From the NCBI RefSeq assembly GCF_000686805.1, contig NZ_KK366019.1, positions 306,470-370,469 on the forward strand: a stretch of 64,000 nt of DNA, read 5' to 3'. Source of the stretch: Bacillus sp. UNC41MFS5 (GTDB taxonomy: Bacteria > Bacillota > Bacilli > Bacillales_B > DSM-18226). Below the pieces are notes generated by a model. It searched no databases. It was given only the letters and a program-made list of their open reading frames with translations, and had not been told where the DNA came from. Of this stretch, positions 47,258-55,701 are shown piece after piece (position 1 is the first letter of the stretch; each line of letters opens with the position of its first letter). A program made the position numbers and the translations under genes.

Positions 47258-47779
47258 CTATGTTTTGGAAAAAATGAAAAGAAGGTAGCAAAAGCAAAAA
47301 CAGTATCCATGGAAGTAAATGCCCATTAAACCGTCGGACTCCCACAACGCTAGAGCTACTTTTTTGACATCCTCTATCTTTTCTTTCCTTAACTCCGTCA
47401 ATAAATGATCAATAGATATTCTGGCTTTTTTTAAGCCCTTATAAATGATTTCACCCTCTTTAATAAGAGGGAATGGTGAGGGATCAAGGAATTTTTCGAT
47501 ACGGGTCGATTTTAAGCTGACTAGTAACCCTCCAGTATACAAAACCACCAAAACTACTGTTGTAATCATCGATCCTTTCATCCCAAGGTGTTCATCTGAT
47601 AATGGATGGGCAATGATATTTCCTAAGACCAAAGCGATAACGAAATCCAGCAATCTTAATTGGGCTATGGCACGTTGGCCCATAACTTTTGCAACAATTA
47701 GTATAAAGAAAAAAGCAATAATTGCTCTAAGAATCCACTCCATTGAATTAAGCGTTTCCTGGCTATGAAAGAAATTCAA
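47258..47779 (-). pseudogene. Truncated DUF421 membrane protein
   Basis: The first ~155 residues closely match the intact DUF421 gene at 49796-50500 (three N-terminal membrane segments, MGQRAIAQLRLLDFV, KARISIDHLLTELRKE). Homology ends at ALWESDG and is replaced by about 20 unrelated residues, next to the transposase remnant. The missing C-terminal part is about 60 residues. It may still be translated. TTG start chosen by analogy with the intact copy. Confidence 0.8.
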
Positions 47780-47933
47780 GAAAGACACATCCTTTGCCTA
47801 TATACGTCCTCCTTAGATTGTCACGGATTTTCTATTTTACGCACTTAATTATTAAAAACATCAAAGCAACAGGATGAACAAAAATCGGTTTTCTGTTTCT
47901 TTGTAATGTGTAATTAGAACTCCTTGCCTTGGT

Positions 47934-48413
47934 TTATAAGCCTTTGATATGCCCCTTCCTAAAATTTATGCACTTTAATAGGAAATATACTGATACAACG
48001 CCAAATGAATCAATAGCAAGGTCATAAAACCGTCCATCTCTACCGAAAAATAGTTGTAGGAATTCTGTTAGAAATGCAAAAATAATGGATATCCCCATAG
48101 AGTATTTATGACTTCTTAATAGATTGAAGAGAAGAAAATCCATGATCGCAAAACCAACAAAATGTCCTAATTTAATTTTAATAAATTCAGGATGAATCAA
48201 CGTTAAATCATTAAAATAAAAAAAAGACACAAAATCCGGATTTGACACCCACTTTAAACTAAAAGAATGTAAATATATTAGTCGCTCTATACTCTCAGTC
48301 CAGGTATTTACCAACAAAAATAGGCCCCATAAAATTATCAGTAGGACTTTTATAAAAAGAAATCGTTTCTGTGTCTTACGTATTTCACTACCATGTATCG
48401 GTTGAGAATCCAA
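47934..48413 (-). CDS. VanZ-like membrane protein (second copy)
   Basis: The 159-residue protein has about four membrane segments and the VanZ-like ending TEFLQLFFGRDGRFYDLAID. It is not a close duplicate of the one at 34966-35478. The start is a TTG with a modest site. A SinR-like operator lies 61 bp upstream, so it probably belongs to the same regulon as the exopolysaccharide. Function unknown. Confidence 0.75.
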   Translation of the reverse strand: MDSQPIHGSEIRKTQKRFLFIKVLLIILWGLFLLVNTWTESIERLIYLHSFSLKWVSNPDFVSFFYFNDLTLIHPEFIKIKLGHFVGFAIMDFLLFNLLRSHKYSMGISIIFAFLTEFLQLFFGRDGRFYDLAIDSFGVVSVYFLLKCINFRKGHIKGL

Positions 48414-48473
48414 AATCCTTGCCCCTAACTTTCTAGTATTTCTTAATTAAATTATATTATTAATTTTATCATT

Positions 48474-48489
48474 GTTCCCTTTAAAGAAC
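48474..48489. promoter_or_regulatory. SinR-like operator before the second VanZ gene
   Basis: GTTCCCTTTAAAGAAC matches the operator consensus at about 13-14 of 16 positions, with a perfect AAAGAAC arm. It faces the minus-strand VanZ gene. Confidence 0.5.
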
Positions 48490-48584
48490 AATGGCGGGAT
48501 ATTCACACTAAAATAATCCAATAAGGTACAACTTTCGTATTAAAAGGTGATGATATTTCTATGGGGAAAATTAACTAAAATTCA

Positions 48585-48639
48585 TTTACAAAATTTCACA
48601 TCTTTCTTATAATGAACTTAAATGTTCTTTTTTAAGAAC
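48585..48639 (+). promoter_or_regulatory. Promoter and SinR-like operator of the zinc-ribbon gene
   Basis: TTTACA (48585-48590), a 17-nt spacer and a perfect TATAAT (48608-48613) are followed by GTTCTTTTTTAAGAAC (48624-48639), which matches the operator at 15 of 16 arm positions and lies just past the start of transcription. Confidence 0.65.
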
Positions 48640-48664
48640 TATTCATTAGAAAAGAAGGAAAATT

Positions 48665-48847
48665 ATGATATATCCACTAATAAAAGAAAGAAACAAGATT
48701 TACATTGTGAAAGATTCCTATCATTGTGCATGCGGTATAGCCTTTAATAAGGATAGAATTATAAAAAGGAAAACCCTTAGAAAAATTAGATTTATTGAAT
48801 TGGGTAAAGTAACTTGTGAAAAATGTGTTCTAAAATTTCTTAAGTAA
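48665..48847 (+). CDS. 60-residue zinc-ribbon-like small protein
   Basis: The protein is basic and has a CxC (HCACGIAF) near residue 22 and CxxC (VTCEKCVLKF) near residue 52, enough for one zinc site. The ATG follows AAGGA by six bases. The promoter, operator and ribosome site support a real gene. It has no recognised family; nucleic-acid or protein binding is possible. It directly precedes the SinI-like gene on the same strand. Confidence 0.65.
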   Translation: MIYPLIKERNKIYIVKDSYHCACGIAFNKDRIIKRKTLRKIRFIELGKVTCEKCVLKFLK

Positions 48848-48906
48848 GAATAAGTAGTTTACATATATTGGTTTTTGTCGAAAACATGTCGATATTTTTG
48901 GAAATA

Positions 48907-48936
48907 TTTACATTTAGGTACCATGCAAACTATAGT
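48907..48936 (+). promoter_or_regulatory. Promoter of the riboswitch-SinI unit
   Basis: TTTACA, an 18-nt spacer and TATAGT lie about 35 bp before the aptamer. No full SinR-like operator overlaps it, so the antirepressor would not be silenced by SinR. Confidence 0.5.
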
Positions 48937-48964
48937 ACTATTAGATTAGTTCTTCCATACTTTA

Positions 48965-49078
48965 ATACTATAAAAGACAAGGGCAAACCTTTCGAAAGAT
49001 AGGGACGCAAAGCTACAGGTCTAAAGTTTTTAACTACGATAGCTGAGTTACCTAAAATAGTAATACAATTTTAGGAGG
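48965..49078 (+). promoter_or_regulatory. Cyclic-di-GMP-I (GEMM) riboswitch controlling a sinI-like gene
   Basis: The conserved core is present: GGGCAAACC (48981-48989), a GAAA-capped hairpin, GGGACGCAAAGC (49002-49013), AGGTCTAAA, and AACT...AGTTACC at the 3' side. The outer 3' stem can pair GTTTT (49026-49030) with AAAAT (49054-49058). Alternatively CCTAAAAT (49051-49058) pairs perfectly with ATTTTAGG (49068-49075), which covers the first bases of the Shine-Dalgarno AGGAGG. The two folds exclude each other, so ligand binding should free the ribosome site. Confidence 0.88.
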
Positions 49079-49086
49079 GTAAGAGT

Positions 49087-49236
49087 GTGGCTGTATTAAC
49101 TGCTGAAGAAACTGATAAAGATTGGTTAGATCTGATAATTGAAGCCAAAGAATTAGGACTTTCTCTTGAAGAAATAAAATATTTCCTAGAGAAGCCTTTT
49201 ATTTCTCGTGAAACCACACCCTTAGAGTATAAATAG
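49087..49236 (+). CDS. sinI: SinI-like antirepressor (49 residues)
   Basis: The GTG start lies eight bases after GGAGG. The core DKDWLDLIIEAKELGLSLEE (residues 10-29), followed by IKYFLEK, matches by eye the SinI segment DQEWVELMMEAKEANISPEE that binds SinR, including its Trp, Glu-Ala-Lys and Ile-Ser spacing. Bacillus subtilis SinI is 57 residues. It should sequester the SinR encoded at 13.85 kb. It is not adjacent to sinR, which is unusual, and it is controlled by a c-di-GMP riboswitch. Confidence 0.85.
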   Translation: MAVLTAEETDKDWLDLIIEAKELGLSLEEIKYFLEKPFISRETTPLEYK

Positions 49237-49339
49237 TAGAGGACGAAGCTAAATCAATTAGTTCGCCATAACGACTATTATGTATCTAATTTTCGGAATA
49301 TTCTATTTTGAGAGAACTGCATATGATTATAAAACAATT

Positions 49340-49401
49340 AAACTAAAAATAACAGCTTACCAAATTGTTAACCCAATTCGATAAGCTGTTATTTTTAGTT
49401 T
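49340..49401. terminator. Bidirectional terminator after sinI
   Basis: Perfect 20-nt arms (49340-49359 and 49382-49401) have A runs on the left and T runs on the right. They separate the plus-strand sinI-like gene from the minus-strand lactonase remnant. Confidence 0.82.
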
Positions 49402-49404
49402 AAA

Positions 49405-49767
49405 TTAATAATTTAAAAACTTCACACAAACCCCATAAGGCACCGTAATATCAGATGTAATCAACGTCAATCTCCCCGAAAACTCATCCCTTGAATACAA
49501 AACGGCATTGCCTGACTCCTGATTCGCAGCAACCACAAACTTCCTACTATGCTCAATCTCAAAATCCATTGGCCAATCTCCCTCGGTAGAAGTATGCTCC
49601 CCAAAAGCTAGCTCCCCAGAACCTGAATCTAAACTGAAAACCACGATACTGTTATGCCTTCGATACCTGTATAAACATAACGTCCATCCGAAGAAATATG
49701 GATCGTACTGCCTTGATTATTTTCTTTAAATTCATCTGTCAGCGTAGAAATATATTGTACCTCGCTT
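49405..49767 (-). pseudogene. C-terminal remnant of a lactonase
   Basis: On the minus strand EVQYISTLTDEFKENNQGST, after a frameshift near 49650, leads into VFSLDSGSGELAF and ends DITVPYGVCVKFLNY. It aligns with the last ~120 residues of the intact lactonase at 50605-51663. The rest of the gene is missing, and it abuts the DUF421 gene. Confidence 0.88.
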
Positions 49768-49795
49768 AAAATTCAGCTCTTTGTTAATACAATTC

Positions 49796-50500
49796 TCATT
49801 TAAATAAAAAAAGCTGGATTTTATTTTGGCTATTGATTGTTCCCAGTAATACATTACTTAACTCTACCTGATGAAGGCTCTTAAGAGTGTTTAAAAGCCA
49901 GTCTTCCGTTATGTTTAAATCTTCCAGTACAGAATAATCTATTTTGCCCTCCTTAATAATCGTTTGCGGGGGGTCAAAGGGCTCTAATGTCATTTGGTAA
50001 TTTGCCGGTGTCAGTGCTGCATATTTTGGGTCCAAAAAAATCGAGATTCTCCCATCAGATTCCCACAATGCCAAAGCTACTTTTTTTACATCCTCTACTT
50101 TTTCTTTTCGTAACTCCGCTAATAAATGATCAATAGAAATTCTCGCTTTCTTTAAGCCCTTATAATTGATTTCCCCATTCTTAATAAGTGTGAAAGGGGC
50201 CGGGTCTAGAAACTTTTCAATGCGGTTTGATTTTAGGGTAAGTATTAATCCTCCGGTGTACAAAACCACCAAGACAACGGTTGTAATCATGGAACCTTTC
50301 ATACCAAGGTGTTCATCTGATAAGGGATGCGCAATAATATTTCCTAAGACTAAAGCGATAACAAAATCTAATAACCGTAACTGTGAAATGGCGCGTTGAC
50401 CCATGATTTTTGCAACAATCAGCAAAAAGAAAAAGGCCATAACAGCCCTGACAATCCATTCGAAGGCACTAAGTGTTTCTTGGCTATGAAAAAAATCCAA
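49796..50500 (-). CDS. DUF421 (YetF-family) membrane protein
   Basis: The 234-residue protein has three N-terminal membrane segments followed by the soluble YetF/DUF421 domain in two halves (KARISIDHLLAELRKEKVED and the later NITEDWLLNTL). Such proteins are common in spore formers; the function is mostly unknown. I chose the TTG at 50500 behind AAAGGATG; an earlier start would add 11 residues. It follows the lactonase gene by about 100 bp, after a terminator. Confidence 0.85.
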   Translation of the reverse strand: MDFFHSQETLSAFEWIVRAVMAFFFLLIVAKIMGQRAISQLRLLDFVIALVLGNIIAHPLSDEHLGMKGSMITTVVLVVLYTGGLILTLKSNRIEKFLDPAPFTLIKNGEINYKGLKKARISIDHLLAELRKEKVEDVKKVALALWESDGRISIFLDPKYAALTPANYQMTLEPFDPPQTIIKEGKIDYSVLEDLNITEDWLLNTLKSLHQVELSNVLLGTINSQNKIQLFLFK

Positions 50501-50562
50501 AGGGACACATCCTTTACAAAAAAAGCATCCCACTTAGTATTGACTGACATTCCCTTGATTTA

Positions 50563-50597
50563 TTAAAAAAACAGGATAAGTTCGTCACTTATCCTGT
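50563..50597 (-). terminator. Lactonase terminator
   Basis: On the minus strand ACAGGATAAG / CTTATCCTGT has a 7-nt loop and is followed by seven Ts. Confidence 0.88.
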
Positions 50598-50604
50598 CTT
50601 GATA

Positions 50605-51663
50605 TTATACATGTAAGAATTTGATACAAACGGGATACGGAACTTCGATATCAGCCTTAATTAATGTAAGTTTTCCTGTGTTTTCATCTCGTGAATATAG
50701 CACCAGGTTACTGGACTCTTGATTGGAAGCAACAACGAATTTCTCCGTTGGGTCTAACATAAAATCTCTCGGCCAATCACCTTCAGTGGAGGTACGATCA
50801 ACAAAGCTAAGCTCTCCCGTTTCTTGGTCTACACGGAAAACAGCAATACTGTTATGGCCACGATTACCCGCGTAAACAAACTGTCCATCAGATGAAATAT
50901 GAATGGCGCTGCCTTGATTATTCTCGTTGAAATCTTCAGGAAGCGTAGAAATATATTGTTTTTCTGTAAAATGACCATTTTCCGGGTGATAGGATAAAAC
51001 AATCACTTCCGAACTAAACTCTGTCATGATATAAGCAAATTTTTGATTTGGATGGAAAACTAAATGTCTTGGTCCGCTTCCAGCTTTTAATGGAAGAACA
51101 TGTGCTTTTGAAAGTGTGCCATCACTGTTAACTGCATATGTGATTAATGCATCAATACCCAATTCAACAACCGCTAGATATTTCTCATCAGGGGTGATGC
51201 CAGCATAATGGGTATGTGGTTTCTCTTGTCTTGGATCTGGTCCAGAACCTTCATGTTTTATAACTGATGCAGCTGGTTGAACCGTTCCATCTTCCTGGTT
51301 AATTAGATATGATTCTACGGATCCTTTATGGTAATTGGCACTGAATGCATAACGACTTTTACTATCAACACTCACATGACATGGTGATGAGCCCGGAAGC
51401 AACTGACGATTCAGTTCGGTTAAACTGCCTTCCCTGTTTATGGAAAATGCAACAACGCCTCCATTGTCCCCTTCTTTAGCCACAGAGTAGAGGAATCGGT
51501 TGTCCTTGCTTGTAGTCACGTATGTAGGATTTTCTATCTGTGCAGCAACGTTAATATCTTCGATTCTTTTCTCCTCCGTATTTAGTTTAAAGGAGTAGAT
51601 TCCTTTACTGCCACCCTTGGTGTATGTTCCAATATAACCGATAAATGTTTGGTTGTTTGTCAT
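50605..51663 (-). CDS. Lactonase-family beta-propeller protein
   Basis: The 352-residue protein has the repeated blade pattern of seven-bladed lactonases (GYIGTYTKGGSKGIYSF at the N-terminus, GSGPRHLVFHPNQKFAYI, NNQGSAIHISSDGQFVYAGN). Family members include 6-phosphogluconolactonase and cycloisomerase relatives; the true substrate is not known. No signal peptide, so it is cytosolic. Confidence 0.88.
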   Translation of the reverse strand: MTNNQTFIGYIGTYTKGGSKGIYSFKLNTEEKRIEDINVAAQIENPTYVTTSKDNRFLYSVAKEGDNGGVVAFSINREGSLTELNRQLLPGSSPCHVSVDSKSRYAFSANYHKGSVESYLINQEDGTVQPAASVIKHEGSGPDPRQEKPHTHYAGITPDEKYLAVVELGIDALITYAVNSDGTLSKAHVLPLKAGSGPRHLVFHPNQKFAYIMTEFSSEVIVLSYHPENGHFTEKQYISTLPEDFNENNQGSAIHISSDGQFVYAGNRGHNSIAVFRVDQETGELSFVDRTSTEGDWPRDFMLDPTEKFVVASNQESSNLVLYSRDENTGKLTLIKADIEVPYPVCIKFLHV

Positions 51664-51817
51664 TTTTTTGGCTCCTCGTAAAATGTAGTCTGTTTATTTT
51701 ATCAGAATTTTAATTAATTACTCAAATATAGCATCTGAGGTGACTGAAAATTTATAACATATGGTATAGTTTGGATGTTAACGTATTTATAAATTTATAG
51801 AAATGAGGGAAACCAAC

Positions 51818-52810
51818 ATGGTCTACCAAGCGGCAGAAAATCGTTATGAATCCATGAAATTTAATCGAAGCGGACGTTCAGGCTTAATGCTACCGGCCGT
51901 TTCGCTCGGACTTTGGCATAACTTTGGCGGTGTCGATACATATGAAAATGGGAGGGCAATGCTGAGAAGAGCGTTTGATTTAGGGATTACCCATTTTGAT
52001 TTGGCCAACAATTATGGTCCGCCACCGGGATCTGCTGAAGAAATGTTCGGTAGAATCTTAAAAACTGATTTTGCTCCATACCGTGATGAAATGATTATAT
52101 CTTCAAAAGCGGGCTATACGATGTGGCCGGGTCCATATGGGGATTGGGGTTCAAGAAAATACTTGATATCTAGTCTAGATCAAAGTCTAAAACGAATGGG
52201 CCTTGATTATGTGGATATTTTTTATTCGCACCGGCCAGATCCAAATACACCACTTGAGGAAACCATGGGAGCATTAGATTCTATTGTTCGTCAGGGTAAA
52301 GCCTTATATGTTGGAATTTCTAACTACAGTGCCGAACAAACGGCAGAAGCAATCAAAATCTTAAACCAGTTGGGAACACCTTTGTTAATCCATCAACCAA
52401 AGTATTCGATGTTTAACCGCTGGATAGAGGAAGGCTTACAGGATGTGCTTCAGGAAAACGGGGTAGGTTCAATTGCCTTTAGTCCCTTAGCACAAGGTTT
52501 ACTGACCAATAAATACCTAACAGGGATTCCAGCCGATTCACGTGCGGCAAGCTCCACAGGGTTCTTACATGAGGAGCACGTAACTGCTGAAGTATTGGGT
52601 CGTGTTCAAAAATTAAATGAAATTGCAACAGAGCGTGGTCAAAGTCTCTCTCAAATGGCGCTTGCCTGGGTTTTACGCGGAGAAAGGGTTACTTCTGTCC
52701 TAATAGGTGCAAGCAGAGTGAGTCAAATTGAGGAAAATGTTGCAGTATTGAATAACCTTGAGTTTTCTGATCAAGAATTAGCACGGATTGAGGATATTCT
52801 TAATTGTTAA
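51818..52810 (+). CDS. Aldo/keto reductase (YghZ-like)
   Basis: The 330-residue TIM-barrel oxidoreductase begins MVYQAAENRYESMKFNRSGR, as in YghZ-type L-glyceraldehyde-3-phosphate reductases. It has the catalytic Asp and Tyr in FDLANNYGPPPG, Lys in SSKAGY and His in YSHRPDP. NADPH is the likely cofactor. The ATG behind GAGGG is preferred over the one 15 bases earlier. Confidence 0.9.
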   Translation: MVYQAAENRYESMKFNRSGRSGLMLPAVSLGLWHNFGGVDTYENGRAMLRRAFDLGITHFDLANNYGPPPGSAEEMFGRILKTDFAPYRDEMIISSKAGYTMWPGPYGDWGSRKYLISSLDQSLKRMGLDYVDIFYSHRPDPNTPLEETMGALDSIVRQGKALYVGISNYSAEQTAEAIKILNQLGTPLLIHQPKYSMFNRWIEEGLQDVLQENGVGSIAFSPLAQGLLTNKYLTGIPADSRAASSTGFLHEEHVTAEVLGRVQKLNEIATERGQSLSQMALAWVLRGERVTSVLIGASRVSQIEENVAVLNNLEFSDQELARIEDILNC

Positions 52811-52821
52811 GCACTAAGGAA

Positions 52822-52850
52822 AAAAGGATGAGCGGTTTGCTCATCCTTTT
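52822..52850 (+). terminator. Terminator after the aldo/keto reductase
   Basis: AAAAGGATGAGC / GCTCATCCTTTT is a perfect 12-bp stem with a 5-nt loop and a T-rich tail. Confidence 0.88.
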
Positions 52851-52856
52851 TATCAT

Positions 52857-53012
52857 GTGTAGATTACGATATCATCTTCTTTTGCAGCTTCAGAGTTGAG
52901 CATTTCTTCCACATCTGTAAAACGGATAGCATCAGGGAACTGATTACAAAAAGCAGCAAGTACAATTGGATTCGTATCGGCCACTCTCGATTGAATCGGT
53001 TTCCCTTGTTAA
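52857..53012 (-). pseudogene. Gfo/Idh/MocA-type oxidoreductase fragment
   Basis: The minus-strand frame RVADTNPIVLAAFCNQFPDA, then FTDVEEMLNSE, is typical of the NAD-binding half of this family. It begins without a start and ends at a stop after about 50 residues, with an apparent deletion before DDIVIYT. Confidence 0.5.
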
Positions 53013-53449
53013 TACCTTTCTATTTGGAGTGAATCCAATTGTCCGAGCTAAATTTGATTAACGAAGTAGGATAACAAAGAACCTCCAACGGTATGGTTGT
53101 AGGTTCTTTGTATGCTTGTCCATACAAGTGTTAAGACGGCTTGACAGAGTGGATCTCACTTCAAGAACGCGAAAGAACTTACCGTCATATCTCATCATAA
53201 TTTTCACCAATTTCCCATATTTTTTGGTAGTAGGATAAGTCAATCATAGATTTTCTATAAAAGAATTCATATTAACCTAGCAATTTTATAAGGAAAACTT
53301 GGAATAAATAAATTAATCTGTTTCTTCTTTTCTATTATTTAATTTTAAATGAAAACGTGTTATTGTGGAAGTGGGCCGTACAACTTTTTTTATTACAAAA
53401 TTAGGAAACTGATAAATCCTTTGAAATTAGTCGATAGGAGGAGAAAGCT
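53013..53449. other. Intergenic stretch with one hairpin
   Basis: No gene was recognised. A hairpin, ACAAAGAACCT (53074-53084) with AGGTTCTTTGT (53101-53111), looks like a terminator or a relic of the lost upstream gene. The remainder is A+T-rich and leads into the promoter of the following epimerase gene. Confidence 0.5.
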
Positions 53450-54406
53450 TTGCGGATTGTCATTATTGGTGGAAGCGGTCACATTGGGACTTATCTTATT
53501 CCAAGGCTTGTAAGCGCAGGACACGAAGTAATAAACATTAGCCGGGGAAAGAGTTCTCCATATCATTCCAGTCAAGTATGGAATGGTGTACAACAAGTGG
53601 TTTTAAATCGAAGTGAGGAAGAAAAGAGCGGCCAGTTTGGCAAAAAGGTCCTTGAGCTCTATCCCGATGTTGTCATCGATTTAATTTGTTTTTCTCTTGA
53701 AAGTGCGAAACAAATAGTAGAATCACTTGAAGGGAAAATCAAGCACTTTATTAGTTGTGGAACAATATGGGTTCATGGCCATAGCAAGGAAGTACCTGTA
53801 ACAGAAGATCAATCACGTAGTCCATTTGGTGACTATGGGATACAGAAGGCTGAAATTGAATCCTATTTACTGGAAAAAGCAAGGCAAGATGGTTTTCCAG
53901 CTACTGTCCTTCATCCAGGCCATATCGTGGGCCCTGGCTGGGTGCCGTTAAATCCGGCTGGACACTTTAATCCACAAGTGTTTGTCAAATTAGCGAATAG
54001 GGAAGAGGTTTGTTTACCTAATTTCGGCTTGGAAACGGTTCACCATGTGCACGCCGACGATGTAGCACAGGCTTTCGCAAAAACAGTTGAAAATTGGAAT
54101 GCTTCGATTGGAGAAAACTTTCATGTCGTCTCGCCAGCTGCATTAACATTACGAGGATACGCAGAAGAAGCAGCATCCTGGTTTGGTCAATCAGCAAACC
54201 TAAATTATTTACCTTGGAATGAATGGCGTCTTACTGTAGAGGAGAATGAGGCAAATGCGACATGGGATCACATCGCTCATAGTCCAAACTGTAGTATTGA
54301 AAAGGCGAAGCGTCTTTTGAATTATCAGCCTCGTTACAGTTCCTTAGAAGCTGTTCGTGAATCAGTCATGTGGTTAATTAATCAAGGAGTCGTCAAGACA
54401 AATTAA
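53450..54406 (+). CDS. NAD-dependent epimerase/dehydratase-family protein
   Basis: The 318-residue extended short-chain dehydrogenase has the NAD motif [16 protein letters not shown] at the N-terminus, a Ser/Thr in SCGTIWVHG and a catalytic YGIQKAE. The TTG start follows AGGAGGAG by seven bases. The sugar or other substrate is unknown. It is 53 bp before an aldo/keto reductase and probably cotranscribed with it, suggesting paired redox steps on a sugar. Confidence 0.85.
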   Translation: MRIVIIGGSGHIGTYLIPRLVSAGHEVINISRGKSSPYHSSQVWNGVQQVVLNRSEEEKSGQFGKKVLELYPDVVIDLICFSLESAKQIVESLEGKIKHFISCGTIWVHGHSKEVPVTEDQSRSPFGDYGIQKAEIESYLLEKARQDGFPATVLHPGHIVGPGWVPLNPAGHFNPQVFVKLANREEVCLPNFGLETVHHVHADDVAQAFAKTVENWNASIGENFHVVSPAALTLRGYAEEAASWFGQSANLNYLPWNEWRLTVEENEANATWDHIAHSPNCSIEKAKRLLNYQPRYSSLEAVRESVMWLINQGVVKTN

Positions 54407-54459
54407 TACATTGGATCAATGTCAGTATATTTTTTACTTACAGTTGTGGAGGGATACTA

Positions 54460-55431
54460 ATGAATTATCGATTACTTGGAAAAACAGGCTTAAAAGTTTC
54501 TGAAATAGGATATGGAGCTTGGGGGATTGGGAACACAGGATGGCTTGGTGCAAAAGATGATGAGTCCTTAAAGGCGTTGCACAAATCAATTGACTTAGGT
54601 CTAAATTTTATTGATACCGCATTAGGTTATGGAAACGGTCACAGCGAGCGTTTAGTGGGACAAGTAATGAGAGAATGTCAAGAAACTATCTATGTATCTA
54701 CCAAAATACCACCTAAAAATAGAATTTGGCCTGCTCAGCCAGGTGTTATTTCAGCCGAAGCATTCCCTAAGGAATATATTATTACTTGTACAGAGGAAAG
54801 TTTACGAAATCTTGGAATAGAAACGATAGATGTTCAACAGTTTCATGTTTGGTCAGATGATTGGGTAAATCAAGGAGATTGGCTTGAAGCAATAGAACAG
54901 CTAAAGAAACAAGGGAAAATCAAATATTTTGGCGTTTCAATTAATGACCATCAGCCTGAAAATGCGATCAAGCTCATTGAGACAGGTCTTGTTGACACGG
55001 TTCAAGTAATCTATAACATTTTTGACCAAGGCCCAGAAGATGCCCTATTGCCAGCTTGTGAGAAACATAAAGTTGGAGTTATAGTTCGTGTACCTTTAGA
55101 TGAAGGCGGTCTCACCGGTAGAATTACCCCAGAAAGCCAATTTGAAGAGGGGGACTTTAGAAATAATTATTTTAAGAATGAAAGGAAACTAGAGGTCTAC
55201 AACCGTGTCCAAAGTATCGTCACAGATTTGAATATTTCGGTCGATGAAATGGCTGAAACAGCATTAAGATATATTCTAAGCCATAGTGCTGTATCAACAG
55301 TAATTCCTGGAATGCGTTCCATAAGAAATGTGGAAAGAAACTGTAAGGTTCGAGACGGAAAGGGGCTTTCTATAGAAGCTGTTGAAAAATTAAAATCCCA
55401 TCGTTGGGTTCGTAATTTTTATCAAGCTTAA
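54460..55431 (+). CDS. Aldo/keto reductase
   Basis: The 323-residue protein has the AKR start [20 protein letters not shown], the catalytic [12 protein letters not shown] and KIPP segments, and the phosphate-binding VIPGMRS near the C-terminus. It differs from the YghZ-like enzyme at 51.8 kb. The ATG follows GGAGGG. Role probably in sugar or aldehyde metabolism within this carbohydrate region. Confidence 0.88.
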   Translation: MNYRLLGKTGLKVSEIGYGAWGIGNTGWLGAKDDESLKALHKSIDLGLNFIDTALGYGNGHSERLVGQVMRECQETIYVSTKIPPKNRIWPAQPGVISAEAFPKEYIITCTEESLRNLGIETIDVQQFHVWSDDWVNQGDWLEAIEQLKKQGKIKYFGVSINDHQPENAIKLIETGLVDTVQVIYNIFDQGPEDALLPACEKHKVGVIVRVPLDEGGLTGRITPESQFEEGDFRNNYFKNERKLEVYNRVQSIVTDLNISVDEMAETALRYILSHSAVSTVIPGMRSIRNVERNCKVRDGKGLSIEAVEKLKSHRWVRNFYQA

Positions 55432-55491
55432 TAATATAAGAGAGATATTAATTTATATGAGATCCATCATTCATTTGGATGTTGTGCAAAA

Positions 55492-55617
55492 CGATGGATC
55501 CGTAATCATTTGTCCGAGGATGTAAGTTTAGTAAGAATTTCTGACCATCTACAATTTAGTCTTAACTATTTTAGCGAATTATTTAAGCAGGAAACAGTGC
55601 AAATACCATCAATTTAG
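55492..55617 (+). pseudogene. AraC-family regulator C-terminal remnant
   Basis: The frame ending at 55617 reads HLSEDVSLVRISDHLQFSLN then YFSELFKQET, which is the second helix-turn-helix of AraC-type regulators. The rest of the gene is absent. Confidence 0.75.
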
Positions 55618-55701
55618 ACTGTTATTAACTTATTAATCTCTTAATATATTAAAGGGAAAAAATAATCATAGTATATTCTTGATACCAGGAGGAATGGAGA
55701 A

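Noticed and set aside
48948..48960. GTTCTTC half-site between the sinI promoter and the riboswitch
   Set aside because: A single imperfect arm with no inverted partner; too weak to call an operator.
53074..53111. AAAGAAC...GTTCTTT pair as a SinR operator
   Set aside because: The arms are in the outward order and 16 bp apart within a terminator-like hairpin, unlike the 2-bp-spaced sites elsewhere.
53058..53243. 61-residue minus-strand frame
   Set aside because: It spans the 53074-53111 hairpin and shows no start site or family features.
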